Positions 33,738-47,200 of a DNA stretch of 64,000 bases are shown piece after piece (position 1 is the first letter of the stretch; each line of letters starts with the position of its first letter). The translations under genes and the position numbers were made by a program. A model generated the notes under the pieces. That model had not been told where the DNA came from. It saw only the letters and a list, made by a program, of their open reading frames with translations, and searched no databases. The DNA lies in contig NC_057865.1 in NCBI RefSeq assembly GCF_019393635.1, positions 302,913,885-302,977,884 on the forward strand, given 5' to 3'. This DNA comes from Dromiciops gliroides (lineage: Eukaryota; Chordata; Mammalia; Microbiotheria; Microbiotheriidae).

Positions 33738-34257
33738 TGTGGTAAAAAATTATTGGAGTTTTAGCTGACTCATTTGGGAGGCGCCACACCTGGCCCACCT
33801 TGAAGTTACATATGCTACTGAGGTCAAAAGGAGAACTCTCCATAGGCAGGGACTTCCAGAACACTAGCTCTCTCTCTGGGGCTTCTGCCTTTCTGGTGGC
33901 GCAAGCAACTGTAGACTTTCCAGGTTTTGGTGAGTGAACACAGAAAACCCTAAATTTCTTTGAATTAGCTTAATTGGAAATGATCTGGGGATGGCATAGG
34001 CTAAGTTTAGAGTTAAGAGAATTTATCTGTATTTATTTTTCCTATTTCCTTTTCTTTGAGTTTTATTAATTTCACCTTTGTTGTTTAATTCCCAAGTAAT
34101 AAAATCTGATCCTTTTGTGAATTAAAGATGTAAGGCTCCTTTCTTATTGGCCTGGGAGAAATATCTAAAAGGGCAGTTCAGAGGGGAGGGAGCTTTGAAT
34201 CTAAAGGTCCCTCATATTTCCAGGACCCCAATATTTCAGCGAGTCACCCAATTAACA
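33738..34257 (+). mobile_element. Possible solo LTR
   Basis: 520 bp from TGTGGTAAAAAAT to CCCAATTAACA. It contains ggttttggtgagtg, as in the LTR at 568-1095 (cttttggtgagt), and AATAAA at about 34099. Size and start match that LTR. No clear target-site duplication was found. Confidence 0.5.
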
Positions 34258-34314
34258 CTCTGTATATTAACAACCCAGGTTAAAAGAAGAAATAGAATAT
34301 CTAAATAAACTTAT

Positions 34315-34461
34315 TGGGCAGCTAGGTGGTGCAGTGGATAGAGCACCGGCCCTGGATGCAGGAGGACCTGAGTTCAAATCCAACCTCAGACACTTGACAC
34401 TTACTAGCTGTGTGACCCTGGGCAAGTCACTTAACCCCCATTGCCTCACCAAAAAAAAAAA
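34315..34461 (+). mobile_element. CORE-SINE
   Basis: Complete copy; duplication taaataaacttatt at 34301 and about 34463. Confidence 0.9.
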
Positions 34462-34478
34462 GTAAATAAACTTATTTT

Positions 34479-34537
34479 ATTTTTTTGCATGGCAATGGGG
34501 GGTTAAGTGGCTTGCCCAGGATCCTACAGCTGGCCAA
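34479..34537 (-). mobile_element. CORE-SINE fragment
   Basis: 3' half only (gcatggcaatggggggttaagtggcttgccc). It abuts L1 ORF2 sequence. Confidence 0.75.
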
Positions 34538-34540
34538 GTC

Positions 34541-37500
34541 AACATCAATATTTAACATATATGCACCAAATGGTATAGCATCTAAATTTTTGAAGGAAAA
34601 GTTGAATGAGTTACAGGAGGAAAAAGATAATAAAACTATACTAGTAGGGGACCTTAACCTTTCCCTATCAGAACTGGATAAATCTAACCAAAACATAAAC
34701 AAGAAAAAAGTCAAGGAAATGAATAAAATTCTTGAAAAGTTAGATAGATCTTTGGAGAAAATCAAATGGGAATAGAAAGGAATATACCTTCTCAGCATTA
34801 CATGGGACCTACATGAAAATTGACCACATATTATTAGGGCATAAAAACCTTACAACTAGATGTGGAAAAGCAGAAATAGTAAACACATCCTTTTCACATC
34901 ATAATGCAATAAAAATTACATTCAATAATGGACAATTGAAATATTAAAAACCAATTAGAAATTAAATAATCTGATCCTTAAAAACAAGTGGGTCAAGAAC
35001 AAATCATAGAAACAATTGATGAGTTCATTAAAGAAAATGACAATGATGAAACAATGTATCAAAATTTATGTGATGCAGCCAAAGAAGTTCCTAGGGGAAA
35101 ATTTATACCCCAAACTGCTTACATCAATAAAATAGAGAAAAAGCCAATCAATGATTTGGGCATGCAACTAAACAAACTAGAAAATTAACAAATTAAAAAT
35201 CCAACTAAACACCAAATTGGAAATCCTGAAAATGAAAGGAGAGATTAATAAAATTGTAAGTAAGAAACCCATTGAATTAATAAATAAAACTAGAAGCTGG
35301 TTTTATGGGAAAAAACACAATAATATAAACAATTGGTTAATTTGATTTAAAAAAAGGAAAGAAGAAAACCAATTTACTAGTATCAAAAATGAAAGGGGTG
35401 AACTCATCACCAATGAAGAGGAAATTACAACAATTATTAGGAACTATTTTGCCCAATTATATGCCAATAAATTTGACAATTTGAATTAAATGGATGAATA
35501 TCTACAAAAACAAATTACCCAGATTAGCAGAAGAAATAAAATATTTAAATAATCCAATTTTAGAAAAAGAAATTGAACAAGCCATCAATGAACTTCCTAA
35601 GAAAAAGTCCCCAGGCCCAAATGGATTCACAAGTGAATTCTACCAAACATTTAAAGAATAATTAATCCCAATATTATATAAATTATTTGAAAAAATAAGT
35701 GGAGTCCTACCAAATTCCTTTTATGAGATATGGTGCTGATACCCAAACCAGGAAGAGCCAAAACAGAGAAAGAAAATTATACACCAATCTCACTAATGAA
35801 TATTGATGCAAAAGTTTTAAATAAAATACTAGCAAAAAGATTACAGAAATATATCACAAGGATCATACACTATGACCAGATGGGATTTATACCAGGAATG
35901 CAGGGTTGGTTCAATATTAGGAAAACTATCAGCATAATTGACCATATCAATAACAAAAGCAACAGAAATCATAATTATCTCAATAGATGCAGAAAAGGCC
36001 TTTGAGAAAATACAGCACCCATTCCTATTAAAAACACTAGAGAGGGGCAGCTAGGTGGTGCAGTGGATAGAGTACCAGCCCCGGATTCAGGAGAACCTGA
36101 GTTCAAATCCGACCTCAGACCCTTGACACTTACTAGGTGTGTGACCCTGGGCAAGTCACTTAACCCCAACTGCCTCACCAAAATCAACAACAACAACAAC
36201 AACAAAAAACCACTGGAGACCATAGGAATAAAAGGAGCTTACCTTTCAATGATAAACACTACTTATCTAAAACCATCAGCAAGCATTATCTATAATGGGG
36301 ATAAGCTAAAAGCCTTCCCAGTACAATCAAGGGTGAAGCAAGGATGCCCATTATCACCTCTATTATTTAATATTGTATTAGAAATGTTAGCTATAGCAAT
36401 AAGAGAAGAAAGAGAAATTAAAAGGAATTAGAATAGGCAAGGAGGAAAGAAAACTATCACTCTTTGCAGATGTTATGATGGTATACTTAGAAAACCCTAG
36501 AGAATCAACTAAAAAGCTCCTTAAAATTATTAAGGACTTTAGCAAAGTTTCAGGATATAAAATAAACCCACAGAAATCATCAACATTTCTATATATTACC
36601 AATAAAGTCCAACAACAACAAATAGAAAAAGAAATTCCATGTAAAATAACTGTGACCAATATAAAATACTTGGGAGTCTACCTCCTAAGACAAACACAGC
36701 AACTATATGACCAGAACTACAAAACACTTTTCACAGAAATAAAGTCAGATCTAAATAATTGGAAAAATATTAATTGGTCATGGGTAGGCAGGACCAATAT
36801 AATAAAAATGACAATCCTACCTAAGTTAATTTATTTCGTGCTATACCAATCAAAGTATCCAAAAAAATTTAAAGAGCTACAAAAAATAATTTTAAAATTC
36901 ATCTGGAAAAACAAAAGTCCAAGGATATCATGGGAATCAACAACAACAACAAAAAAACCAAACCCAAATACAAAAGAAGGTGGTCTACCAGTACCAGATC
37001 TCAAACTGTATTATAAAGCAGTAATTATCAAAACAATCTGGTACAGGCTAAGAAATAGAGAAGTAGGTAAGTGGAATAGAATAGATAGAAATTACACTAT
37101 AGTAAATGACTATAGTAATCGAGTATATGATAAACCCAAAGATCCAAGCTTTTGGAACAAAAACTCATTATTTGAAAAAAACTGCTAGGAAAACTATAAA
37201 GCAGTATGGCAGAAACTAGGTATAGACCAATATCTCACACCATAAACTAAAATAAGGTCAAAATGGGTCCATGATTTACACATAAAAGATGATACCATAA
37301 GCAAATTAAGGGAGTATGGAATCATTTATCTGTCAGATTTATGGGCAGGGGAAGAATTTAGAACCAAAGAAGATATAGAGAATAAAATTAAATGTAAAAT
37401 AGATCATTTTGATTATATAAAATTCAAAAGCTTTTACACAAACAAAACTAATGTAAATCAAGATTACAAGGGAAGTAGAAAACTGGGAAAGCATTTTTTA

Positions 37501-37850
37501 AATAAATACCTCTGATAAAGGCCTAATTTCTCAAATATAAAAAGAACTGAGTCAAACTGATAAAAATACAAGTCATTCCCCAATTGATAAATGGTCAAAG
37601 GATATGAACAGGCAGTTTTCAGACAAAGAAATCAAAGCTAGCTATAATCATGAAAAAATGCTCTAGATCATTACTGATCAGAGAAATCCACATTAAAACT
37701 CTGAGGTATCACCTCACACCTATCAGAGTGGCAAATATAACCAGAACAGAAAATCTTGGATATTAGAAAGCTGGGACATTAATCCACTGTTAGTGGAGTT
37801 GTGAAAAGATCCAACCATGCTGGAGAGCAATTTGGAACTCTGCCCAAAGG
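34541..37850 (+). mobile_element. Old L1 fragment, ORF2 (plus strand)
   Basis: Runs from the middle of the endonuclease domain ([20 protein letters not shown]) through reverse transcriptase ([10 protein letters not shown] at about 36460-36485, where the second position of the ADD motif is V) into the C-terminal region. Many stops and frameshifts; the longest remaining frame is 36475-37188. It lacks both ends and is interrupted by a SINE at 36044. Confidence 0.85.
36044..36209 (+). mobile_element. CORE-SINE inside L1 ORF2
   Basis: Complete copy with an (AAC)n tail. ORF2 sequence continues on both sides of a duplicated aaaaacactagag-like target. Confidence 0.9.
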
Positions 37851-38578
37851 ATTCCCCCTGAAGAACTATACTCAATTCTGCTGGGTACCTGATTCTTGGC
37901 TGTAATCCTAGCTCCTTTGTCCTCCAGAATTACACATCCCAAGCCTTCTAAGCCTTTAATGTGGAAGCTGCTAAATCTTGGGTTATCCACAATATCTGAA
38001 GTACTTCTTCACAACTGTTTGCAATACTTTTCTTCTTGACTTGGGAACTCTGGAATTTGGCTAATATATTCCTGGGAGTTTTCATTTTGGGATCTCTTTC
38101 AGGAGATGGTCAGTTGATTCTTTCAATTTCTATTTTACCCTCTGGTTCTAGGATACCAGGCCAGTTTTACTTGAGAATTTCTTGTAATATGATGTCTAGG
38201 CTGGTGAGGTTCAGTTAGTCCAGGAATTCTTAAATTCTCTCTCGTGGTTCTATTTTCCAGGTATTTTCTTCTATTTTTTTTCCACTCTTTTGATTTTGTT
38301 TGATCATTAGCTTCCACTGGGCCAACTCTAATTTTCTTTTTTTTTCTTTTTGTGGGGCAAAGAGGGTTAAGTGGCTTGCCCAGGGTCACACAGCTAGTGT
38401 CAAGTGTCTGAGGCCGTTTTTGAACTCAGGTCCTCCTGAATCCAGGGCCAGTGCTTTATCCACTGTGCCACCTAGCTGCCCCCCCCCCCCCCACCGCTAA
38501 CTCTAATTTTGAAGGAATTGTTTCCTTCGTTGAGCTTTTGTACCTCTTTTTCCATTTGGCCAATTAATTCTACTTTTT
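37851..38578 (-). mobile_element. Old L1 fragment, ORF1 (minus strand)
   Basis: ORF1 C-terminal domain, RRM-like segment and part of the coiled coil, in opposite orientation to the ORF2 fragment it abuts. Interrupted by a SINE. Ends about 60 bp from the NUF2 polyadenylation site. Confidence 0.8.
38339..38492 (-). mobile_element. CORE-SINE inside the ORF1 fragment
   Basis: Complete antisense copy with an expanded C run (about 38478-38491). Duplicated target ctaactctaatttt. Confidence 0.88.
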
Positions 38579-38660
38579 ATGGAGTTTTCCACAGTGGATC
38601 TCCTCATTACTTCTGACAAGTGACTTAGAGCCCAGACACATTACTCCCAAGGAAAATTAC

Positions 38661-38666
38661 TTTATT
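38661..38666 (-). promoter_or_regulatory. NUF2: NUF2 polyadenylation signal AATAAA
   Basis: AATAAA on the minus strand about 200 nt after the stop codon, the first canonical signal. Cleavage is expected near 38640, leaving a 3' UTR of about 220 nt. An antisense-facing L1 fragment begins only about 60 bp further on. Confidence 0.7.
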
Positions 38667-38864
38667 AACAAGCTTTTTCTTTAAAAGAAGTTTTAAGCAT
38701 ATTTTAATTTCAGAACGTCATTATGTATGAAAGCATATTTTAATTTCTATCCAGAAAGCCCCAAGTCTCCTTATCCTAACTTGTTTGTTCTGTTTCTCAA
38801 AACTATGAGATTTCACACACGTGTATAAGCTCTGAACAAATAAAATGAAGCAATTCCATGCAGG

Positions 38865-38990
38865 CTAAATAATGAATGGTCTCGTTAGCTCGGCAGCTTT
38901 CTCACTAATTCTAGCTTTGCCCTCTTCTGCTGCCTTCTCCATGGCTTCATGGTATTTCTCTACAGCACTTTTCAAGGTGAGGAAGATTTC
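38865..38990 (-). CDS. NUF2: NUF2 exon 14 (stop codon)
   Basis: 126 nt of coding sequence, 41 residues and TAG at 38865-38867. It begins [20 protein letters not shown], like human [20 protein letters not shown]. The end, [10 protein letters not shown], departs from the basic human end. The 3' UTR continues in the same exon to about 38640. Confidence 0.93.
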   Translation of the reverse strand, partial: EIFLTLKSAVEKYHEAMEKAAEEGKARISEKAAELTRPFII

Positions 38991-39934
38991 CTAAAAGGAA
39001 AAATAAAAGGCTATGAGTTGTATTTTGAATAACATACAATTTACCTCAATATTTCATAAAATCAATGGTCTCAGTATGTACAGGGTCTTTTGACTCAGAT
39101 TTCTTCAGAGCTTGGAAGTCTCTTGCTGAGTTATTCAGCTCTCTGGGGAGTGAGACACCCCTCCCCCCACTTCAGTCCACCTTCATCTGTAACTCCCTAG
39201 AGTTTGGAAAGCAAAGATCAACTTCCCATGTCAATATTTTGGAGTGAGGAAGGAACCCCCTTAAAGCCTCCCAAATTTCCCCTCCAAACCATTAGAAAAC
39301 CACCTTAGAATTGGTCCAAAAGCAGGGAAGCAGCTTATCAGCCCTACAGGAAAGGTTTATCTGCACAGTCAGTCTCACGGCAAGGAGCCTGGGACTTTAA
39401 GCCTGGGGCAATCCACCAGTGAGGGGCCTGCCCTCCTGCAAACCCGAAGCCCCCTAGGCAAATGTGCAGTCTGAGCTGCACAGCAAGGCCCCATCCCCAG
39501 CTCAAGCCACCAGGGAGGCTTTGACCTCACAGCTGAATAGTAGTATAGCCACACCCTGAGGCTGGCCAACAGTAAGATCCCACCTCTTGGAACCTACCAG
39601 CAGACTCTGTTTCCATAGTAATCCAGCAACAAGAGGCCCCAACCCTTGGGCAGATTTGCAATAAAATTAATCCTCCAGAGCCTCCTAACAGAAAGGCCCT
39701 GTTAACATAGCAACCTAGCATCAGGGTACCACCCCTGGGACCAACCACCCACAAGATCCCTCCTCCAAGGCCAGACACCAAAAGACAGTTACTATAGCAA
39801 CCCAGCAGCTAAACCCCACACCTAGGGGAAGCGAATAGGCCATGCCCAGTAGTCAACAGTAAGACCCAGAGTCCCAGCACAAAAACTTGGGACAGTGCAG
39901 GACTAGAATCCAATTCCCCAGTTCTCACAAAAAA

Positions 39935-39979
<45 letters not shown>

Positions 39980-42900
39980 CACACACACGGCATAAAAGTT
40001 AACAAAAAAATGAATTCCTGAGAGTGCTTTAAAAGAATTTTTAAAAGAAAATTAGAGAAATAGAAGAAAAGGTGTGTGTGTGGGCAGGGAATGAGAGTAA
40101 TGCAAGAGAATCATGAAAAAGTCAATAATAGCACAGGAAAAAGAAATACAAAATTTGCTGAGGAAAACAACTCCCTAAAAAATAGAATTAGCTAAACATA
40201 AAGGAAGCTCAAAAGGTCACTGAAGAAAATAATTCCTTAAAAATTTCAAGATAAAATAAAACAAAATCAAGTTAAAAAACAAAATATGAAATTTCTCACT
40301 GGAGAAACAATTGACTAAAAAATAGACCCAGGGGCAGCTAGATGGTGCAGTGGATAGAGCACCGGCCCTGGAGTCAGGAGTACCTGAGTTCAAATCCGGC
40401 CTCAGACACTTAACACTTACTAGCTGTGTGACCCTAGGCAAGTCACTTAACCCCAATTGCCTCACTAAAAAAATAAATAAATAAATAAAATTAAAAAAAA
40501 AAAATAGACCCAGAAGACACAATATAAGAATTATTGGAATATTTGAAAGCCATGATCACTGCTGCCTCCCCTCACCAGCCCCACCCCCCACCCCACCCCC
40601 CAAAAAAAAGCATGGACAGTATCTTTTCAAGAAATTATCAAAGAAAACTGATATGTTAAAACCAAATGGCAAAATAGAATTAAAAGAATCCACCAAAAAC
40701 TGCCTGACAGAGATTCCAAAAGAAAACTCCCAGGAACATCACAGCCAAATTCCAGAGCTCACAGATCAAGGAGAAAGCATTGCAAGCAATGCCCCCGCCC
40801 GCCCCCCCCCCCCAAAAAAAAAGAACTTTCAAATACTATGGAGTCAGGATCACACAGGATTTGGCCAATTCCACATTATAGAACTAGATGGCTTGGAATA
40901 CAATGTACCAGAAGGGCAAAAAAGTTAGGTTTACAACCAAGAATCACCTGCCTAGAAAAACTGATATAATCTTGGGGGGGGGGGAAGGGAATGGACATTT
41001 AACAAAATGGAGAACTTTCAAGCATTTCTGATTAAAAGACCAGAGCTAAATTAAAAATTTGACCTCCAAATACAAGATTCAAAGGAAATGTAAAAAGGTA
41101 AAAAAGAAACAAGAAAAAACAAATTCAATAAGATTACACTGTTTATATTTCTATTTCTATATGGTAAGATCATATTTGTAAGCCTTAACAACTTTATTAG
41201 TTATAAGAACAATTAGAAGGAGTATATGTAGACAGAGGGTATGGATATAAGGTGACATTGATGGGATGATACCCCAAAAAACAAAAGGGTGAGAAAGAAA
41301 TTGCACTGGGAGGAGGGGGAGATATGAATGGGGTAAATTATCCCATATAAAAGAGGCACTGTTATAATGAAGGGGGAGAATGGCAGGCAAAGCTTAAACC
41401 TTATTCACATCAAAATTGAGTCAAAGAGGGAATTACATATTCAATTGGATATAGAAATCTATCTTGTCTTATAAGGAAGTAAAAAAAAAGGACAGGGATG
41501 ATAGAAGGGGGAGGAGGAATTGATAACAGGAGGGGATATTGAGAAGAGTGGGAGTCAAGAGGGTGGGGGGATAAACAAGCAAAAAAATAGCATAGAGAGA
41601 AATACACAGTTATCATAACTATAAATGTGAATGGGATGAACTCACCCATTAAGTGGAAACAGATAGCAGAATGGATTAAAATCCTACAATATATTGTTTA
41701 CAAGAAACACAAGTGAAACAGAGAGATACACACAGGGTAAAGGTATGGGGCTAGAACAGAATCTATTATGTTTCAGCAGAAGCAAAGAAAGCAGGGGTAG
41801 CAATCATGATTTCAGACAAAGCAAAAACAAAATTAGATCTAATTAAAAAATAAAGAAGAAAATTATCTTGCTGAAAGGCATCATAGATATTGAAGTCATG
41901 TCAATACTTAACATGGTATAGCATCTAAATTTTTGAAGTTGAATGAATTTACAGGAGGAAATAGATAATAAAACTATACTTAGGGCAGCTAGGTGGTACA
42001 GTGGATAAAGCACCGGCCCTGGATTCAGGAGTACCTGAGTTCAAATCCGGCCTCTAACACTTGACACTTACTAGCTGTGTGACCCTAGGCAAGTCACTTA
42101 ACCCTCATTGCCCCACTAAAAACAAAAAACAAAAAACTATACTAGTGGGGGACCTTAACCTTTCCCTATCAGAACTGGATAAATCTAACCCAAAAAATAA
42201 AGAAAGAAGTTCAAGTGAATAAAATTCTGGAAAAGTTAAATAGGATAGATTTCTGGGGAAAACTGAATGGGAATAAAAAGGAATATACCTTTTTGTCAGC
42301 AGTACAATGGCACCAACATAAAAACTGGCCATGTATTAGGACAAAAATTTCACAACCAAATGCAGAAAAGAATAATAAACATGTCCTTTTCAGATCATAA
42401 TGCAATAAAAGTCACTGGACAATGGAGAGATTAGATAAGCGGAACAAGAAGTCCTAGGTGGCGGGGCAGCTAGGTGGCGCAGTGGATAGAGCACTGGCCT
42501 TGGAGTCAGGAGTACCTGAGTTCAAATGTGACCTCAGACACTTGACAACTTACTAGCTGTGCGACCCTGGGCAAGTCACTTAACCCCAATTGCCTCAAAA
42601 AAAATAAAAGAAGTCCTAGGTGGTGTTCAAGTCAGGATGACTTGAGGTCAAATCCAGTCTCAGAAAATATCACAGGCAGGTAGCTACTGTCTGCCTCAGG
42701 TTCTCCAACTGCACAATATGGATTCTAATAGAATCCACCTTCCAGGGTTGTGAGCATCCACTGAGATCATACTTATAAAATGCTTGGCATGGTGCCTGGC
42801 CTGTTTATTTCCTTTCCACTCCCCAACATTCACACATCTTATAATATTACTGGTACATTCACGGTACTGCCAGATTTCATTATAGCTTGGAGAGCACTGG

Positions 42901-43158
42901 CCTTCCTTTCTCACACCCAAGCACGCCAGTCTATGTTCACAGAATTGCCTAGGTCATCCTCATGCCTAATAAGCATTCCTTCTTTACCTCCACCAAAGAG
43001 ACTCTCTCAGCTCCAGTAGCAGGATGCCAAACTGCTCCTGCCTCTTCCATAGATATTCTTTGTCTCTGTGTGCACATACACTGTGTATGTATGGCTTCAG
43101 ACACTTGACACTTACTAGCTGTGTGACCCTGGGCAAGTCACTTAACCCTCATTGCCCC

Positions 43159-43194
<36 letters not shown>

Positions 43195-44163
43195 ATGTCA
43201 TCTCCTCAGCTCCAGGAACTGTTTGGGGTCCAAGGACAAGTACCTATGGTTTTTGTCATTGAATCCCTGACACTGGCCTGATTCCTAGCACACAGCGGGT
43301 GCTTGGGGACTGACTGCCTATCACTAGAGCACATCTAACATGGTATCATTTAGCGCTCTTCAGATTCTTTTTTATTAGAACAAACATTTATTCGTGCTAT
43401 TATTTGAAGGCAGTGCCTCACTCAAGCCTTAATCTTTTAGAAATGAGTTTTTAAAAGCAACTGTGAAGAACAAGAGTTTTGAAGAGGTTCTGTCTGCAGA
43501 TTGTTCTGATTCCATCCTTTGCCTAGAAATGAACAGACGTTTGCAGAGAACACCACTTCACACCAAGGCTACCTGAGCTATCCTTCTCTTTACTTGTCAG
43601 TTACAATTCATCGAAAATGTCAAACCTCTCCTCACCTGAAATTTTAGTTTCTCATTTTCAGTGACATCTTTGAGCTGTTGCATTTCACGTCTGATTTTCT
43701 GGACATCAGAATTAATTGCTGTCACCTGTTCACATATGGCTCCTCTCTTCTCTTGAAGTTTATTGCATTCCCTAAATGGAAAAAGGAAGATGGTGTAATT
43801 GGATGGCTCCTCTATGAGCCAGTATACAAGTAGAAAAAGGCAAATTTTAAATGGAAATTCAAGATATTTGAAAGTGAGCATTTTTCCTTACTTCTATCAA
43901 GTAAAAAACTTTGCTTGAGAAAACTTACAAGCATAAGATATATAAAGACAGTTAAAATGTCCAAAGCAGAGTGTTGATAATTAAAAAACGAGTACTTAAA
44001 GTGGAACTTCCAAGTTACTAAATTTCTAATTCTGTCAGAGAAGGCCAAGATTCCCTGGAAAACTCAGCATATACCTCATAGAGTCAAACTCGAGTATAAT
44101 GCAAAATCACTCTATCCCGAAACATTTCCAAATCTGGTTTATGGGCCTTTAAAACAGGGCTTT

Positions 44164-44212
<49 letters not shown>

Positions 44213-47200
44213 TCAACGATAACTACTTTGCTCAAGTTTTTGTTGGAAAAAAATTAAGATATTTTAAAATTTCTAAAACAACTATGTTTGCATAAGTGGT
44301 TAGTTCAGGTAGAATCTTTTCTCTTCATCTTTATGTTATTATGTGAAGGTTGGCTTTAAAAGATCCTGATATCTTTCTGATGGTTATGCTAAAAGTATTT
44401 CTTCAAAATATCGGTGGTTCTCAAGCATTACAAATCACCTGCTCTTATTTGCTAGGGCCAAATAAACATCATTAGAATGAACAGAAAGACTTCATTTGAT
44501 GAAATGCCCATGAAACATTTTCAAATTAATAGCAAGTAAATGATCAATTCTCACTAGAAAAAATGTGTATAATTTTTCATATTATTAATAAAAATGCTAT
44601 GATCTGGCGGAGAAGCTAGAAAGAACAACCTTTGCAAACCACTAAAACAACTGACATCACAGTATAGTCTCATTACTATGGCAAAGACACCTAGTCAAGA
44701 CACTTCCCCCTAAAGGATATCAACATGAGTTAACAGCCTTTTGGATATCTGAGAATATTAATGTTGCTGCTTAGGAAAAGGTTTCAAAGTGAGATCTCGT
44801 TTGTCCAATATAGGAAATAATTTGGATAGCTTGTAAAGTTGATTATAATGAGATGGAAATAAGCTGTAAGTAGAAGGTCTCCTTTTTAAAAATTACATAA
44901 AAGAAATGGAATTGCCTTTTTTTCCCTAAAGGTAGAGGGGATATTAGTGAGCATCATAGTTACTTAATTGTAAGTTTTTGACTAATTATAAAAGTAGTGA
45001 TTTTTTTCAAAAGATTCCAACTTTTAGAATCTGGCTCGATTTGAATATAGCATCATGCAACTGAAAATAGTTTAAATTCATACTCAAGTACTAAGCGTTT
45101 ATATTGTTTGACATCTTCATGCTTCTTATTTATCTTCAGCTGGGTTGTAGCAAGCTTCTCTTTCTCAACAATGACTAGTCTTTTCAATGAAGTTTCCTCA
45201 GTCTTCAGTTTCTTTAATTCTGTCTGAGCACTTTCAATCTGGTCCTCCAGGGACTGGTTCTGTGAGGAAGAGAAAGTATTTAGGATCAACCAAACCAATG
45301 AGGGTTTAGGAAAGTGAAGTATTTTGTTTCTTTGTTTATCTTGTACCATAGAATGATTAAATACAATTTTAACACAAGATTGAATGGCTTTAACCTTGAG
45401 AGTTGAGAAAGGGCATCTGGACTATCATAGTTAACAGGGAATCACGATAGATTTTTCAACAGTTAAGGAAAAGCAGTATCTGAAGCAACATTTATCCAGG
45501 AGGAATGTATACTAGACCGGAGTAAGACTGAACAGGCAAGAGAACCAACCAGAAGGCTGTTGTAATAATAAAAAGAAGAGCCATTTAAAACTACCTTCTT
45601 GGAAATGATTGGGTATCAATGCACCCTATGGCTATCTATCTCTTTCACTCTTACAGCATGATTGGCCCAACATCTTTCCCAGTCATTTAATTTGGTGATA
45701 TTTTATGGCTTGTTCATACTTAATCATTACAAACATAACAGGATGTTTCACATATCTCTTTTTTACTCTTGGTTGTTGCTGAGTTGTTAGGAAGAAAAAT
45801 TATAAGATAATAACAAAATTTTGTTTTTTCAGTCACTTCAGTTGTATCCAATTCTTTGTGACCCCATTTATGGTTTTCTTGGTAAAGATATTGGAGTGGT
45901 TTGCTGCTTCCTTCTCCAGCTCATTTTACAGATGAAGAAACTGAGGCAAACACAGTAATGTGCATTGCCCAGGGGCACACAGCTAGTATGTGTCTGAGGC
46001 CAGATTTTAACTTGGGTCTTCCTAACTAAAGGCCTGGTATTCTAACCACGCCACCTAGGACAGGGACCCTAAATTTTGCTTTTCCTAGAACTGAAGTATT
46101 CCATGACTCAATAGCACAGAGCATCACTGGAAGACTTTTGATGTTAAAAAGATGGAATTTAGGAAAAAAAAAAAAAGAAAAAAGGGGCAGCTAGGTGGTA
46201 CAGTGGATAGAGCACCAGCCCTAGAGTCAGTAGGATCTGAGTTCAAATCCGGCCTCAGACACTTGACACTAACTAGCTGTGTGACCGAGTTGCAAGAAAG
46301 AGGGAGGGAAGGAGGGAAGGAAGGAAGGAAGGAAGGAAGGAAGGAAGGAAGGAAGGAAGGAAGGAAGGAAGGAAGGAAGGAAGGAAACAAGGGAAAAGAT
46401 GGAATTTTTTTCAGAGATGATTGGGGTGGAGAGGGTATCGCTGATATCACTGAGCAAATGCAATCCAGTGCATTTTTTTCTTCCTTTTCAAAAGTGATCC
46501 ACTTCACTGCCCATCAGCAGTGCTTATACAAGAATGATGCCCATTGCCCCTGCTACTGAATATCAGTTTAAACTGTAGGCATGCAGTTTTTCTGCCTCTT
46601 AAAAAAAAAGTTCTGAACTAAAAACATAGAGGGCATTTCCATAGCAAAATATAAAAAGGTTCATTTAGGAAATCATGGCTTTCCATTTCATTCCATTCAT
46701 TTGCTGCCACATTTGGACTTGATTATCAAAGTCTCTAGGTCTAGCCTCTAAGGGAGGAAGTAAAAATGGCACTAATAAATGGGGGGGTGGGGCAGGACAA
46801 ACAGTAGTTAATTATGCACAGAGCATGCATATTTTGAAAATAACACAAGTCTGAGAGTTCTGAGGAATGATGTATCAGGATACTCAGTATCTGGGGAAGA
46901 TACTAGATGAATGGGAAAAACCAAAAAGACATTCCTACTGCCACTGGGACAATTAAGAAAATCTCATTAACATCAACCTATATTCCTATTTTCTCCTCTT
47001 TATGAGAACAATGTTTTGAGGGCAGCCTTAAGGAAAACTGGAGAGGATTTGGAGGACCCTAAGCCTGGCAGAAAATGCCAGAGCTCAAATGCAGCTGGCA
47101 GTCTTTGGGGGACAGCAGGAAGTAGTGAAGGAGGTTTCAGCATTACCCAATACCAACCTCCTTCAAGATCCTTGTGATTTTGTCCACACTTTCTGCGAGT

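Larger units (their letters stand above)
40020..42425 (+). mobile_element. Old L1 fragment, ORF1 to endonuclease (NUF2 intron 13)
   Basis: ORF1 remnants at about 40120-41090 (coiled coil to C-terminal domain), a spacer (41100-41600), then the endonuclease half of ORF2 (gaatgggatgaactc at about 41627 to about 42425). Antisense to NUF2. Interrupted by SINEs at 40331 and 41982. No intact frame. Confidence 0.82.

Noticed and set aside
46124..46559. Frames with long EGRK or LPSF repeats
   Set aside because: Translation of the (GGAA)n microsatellite and a SINE.
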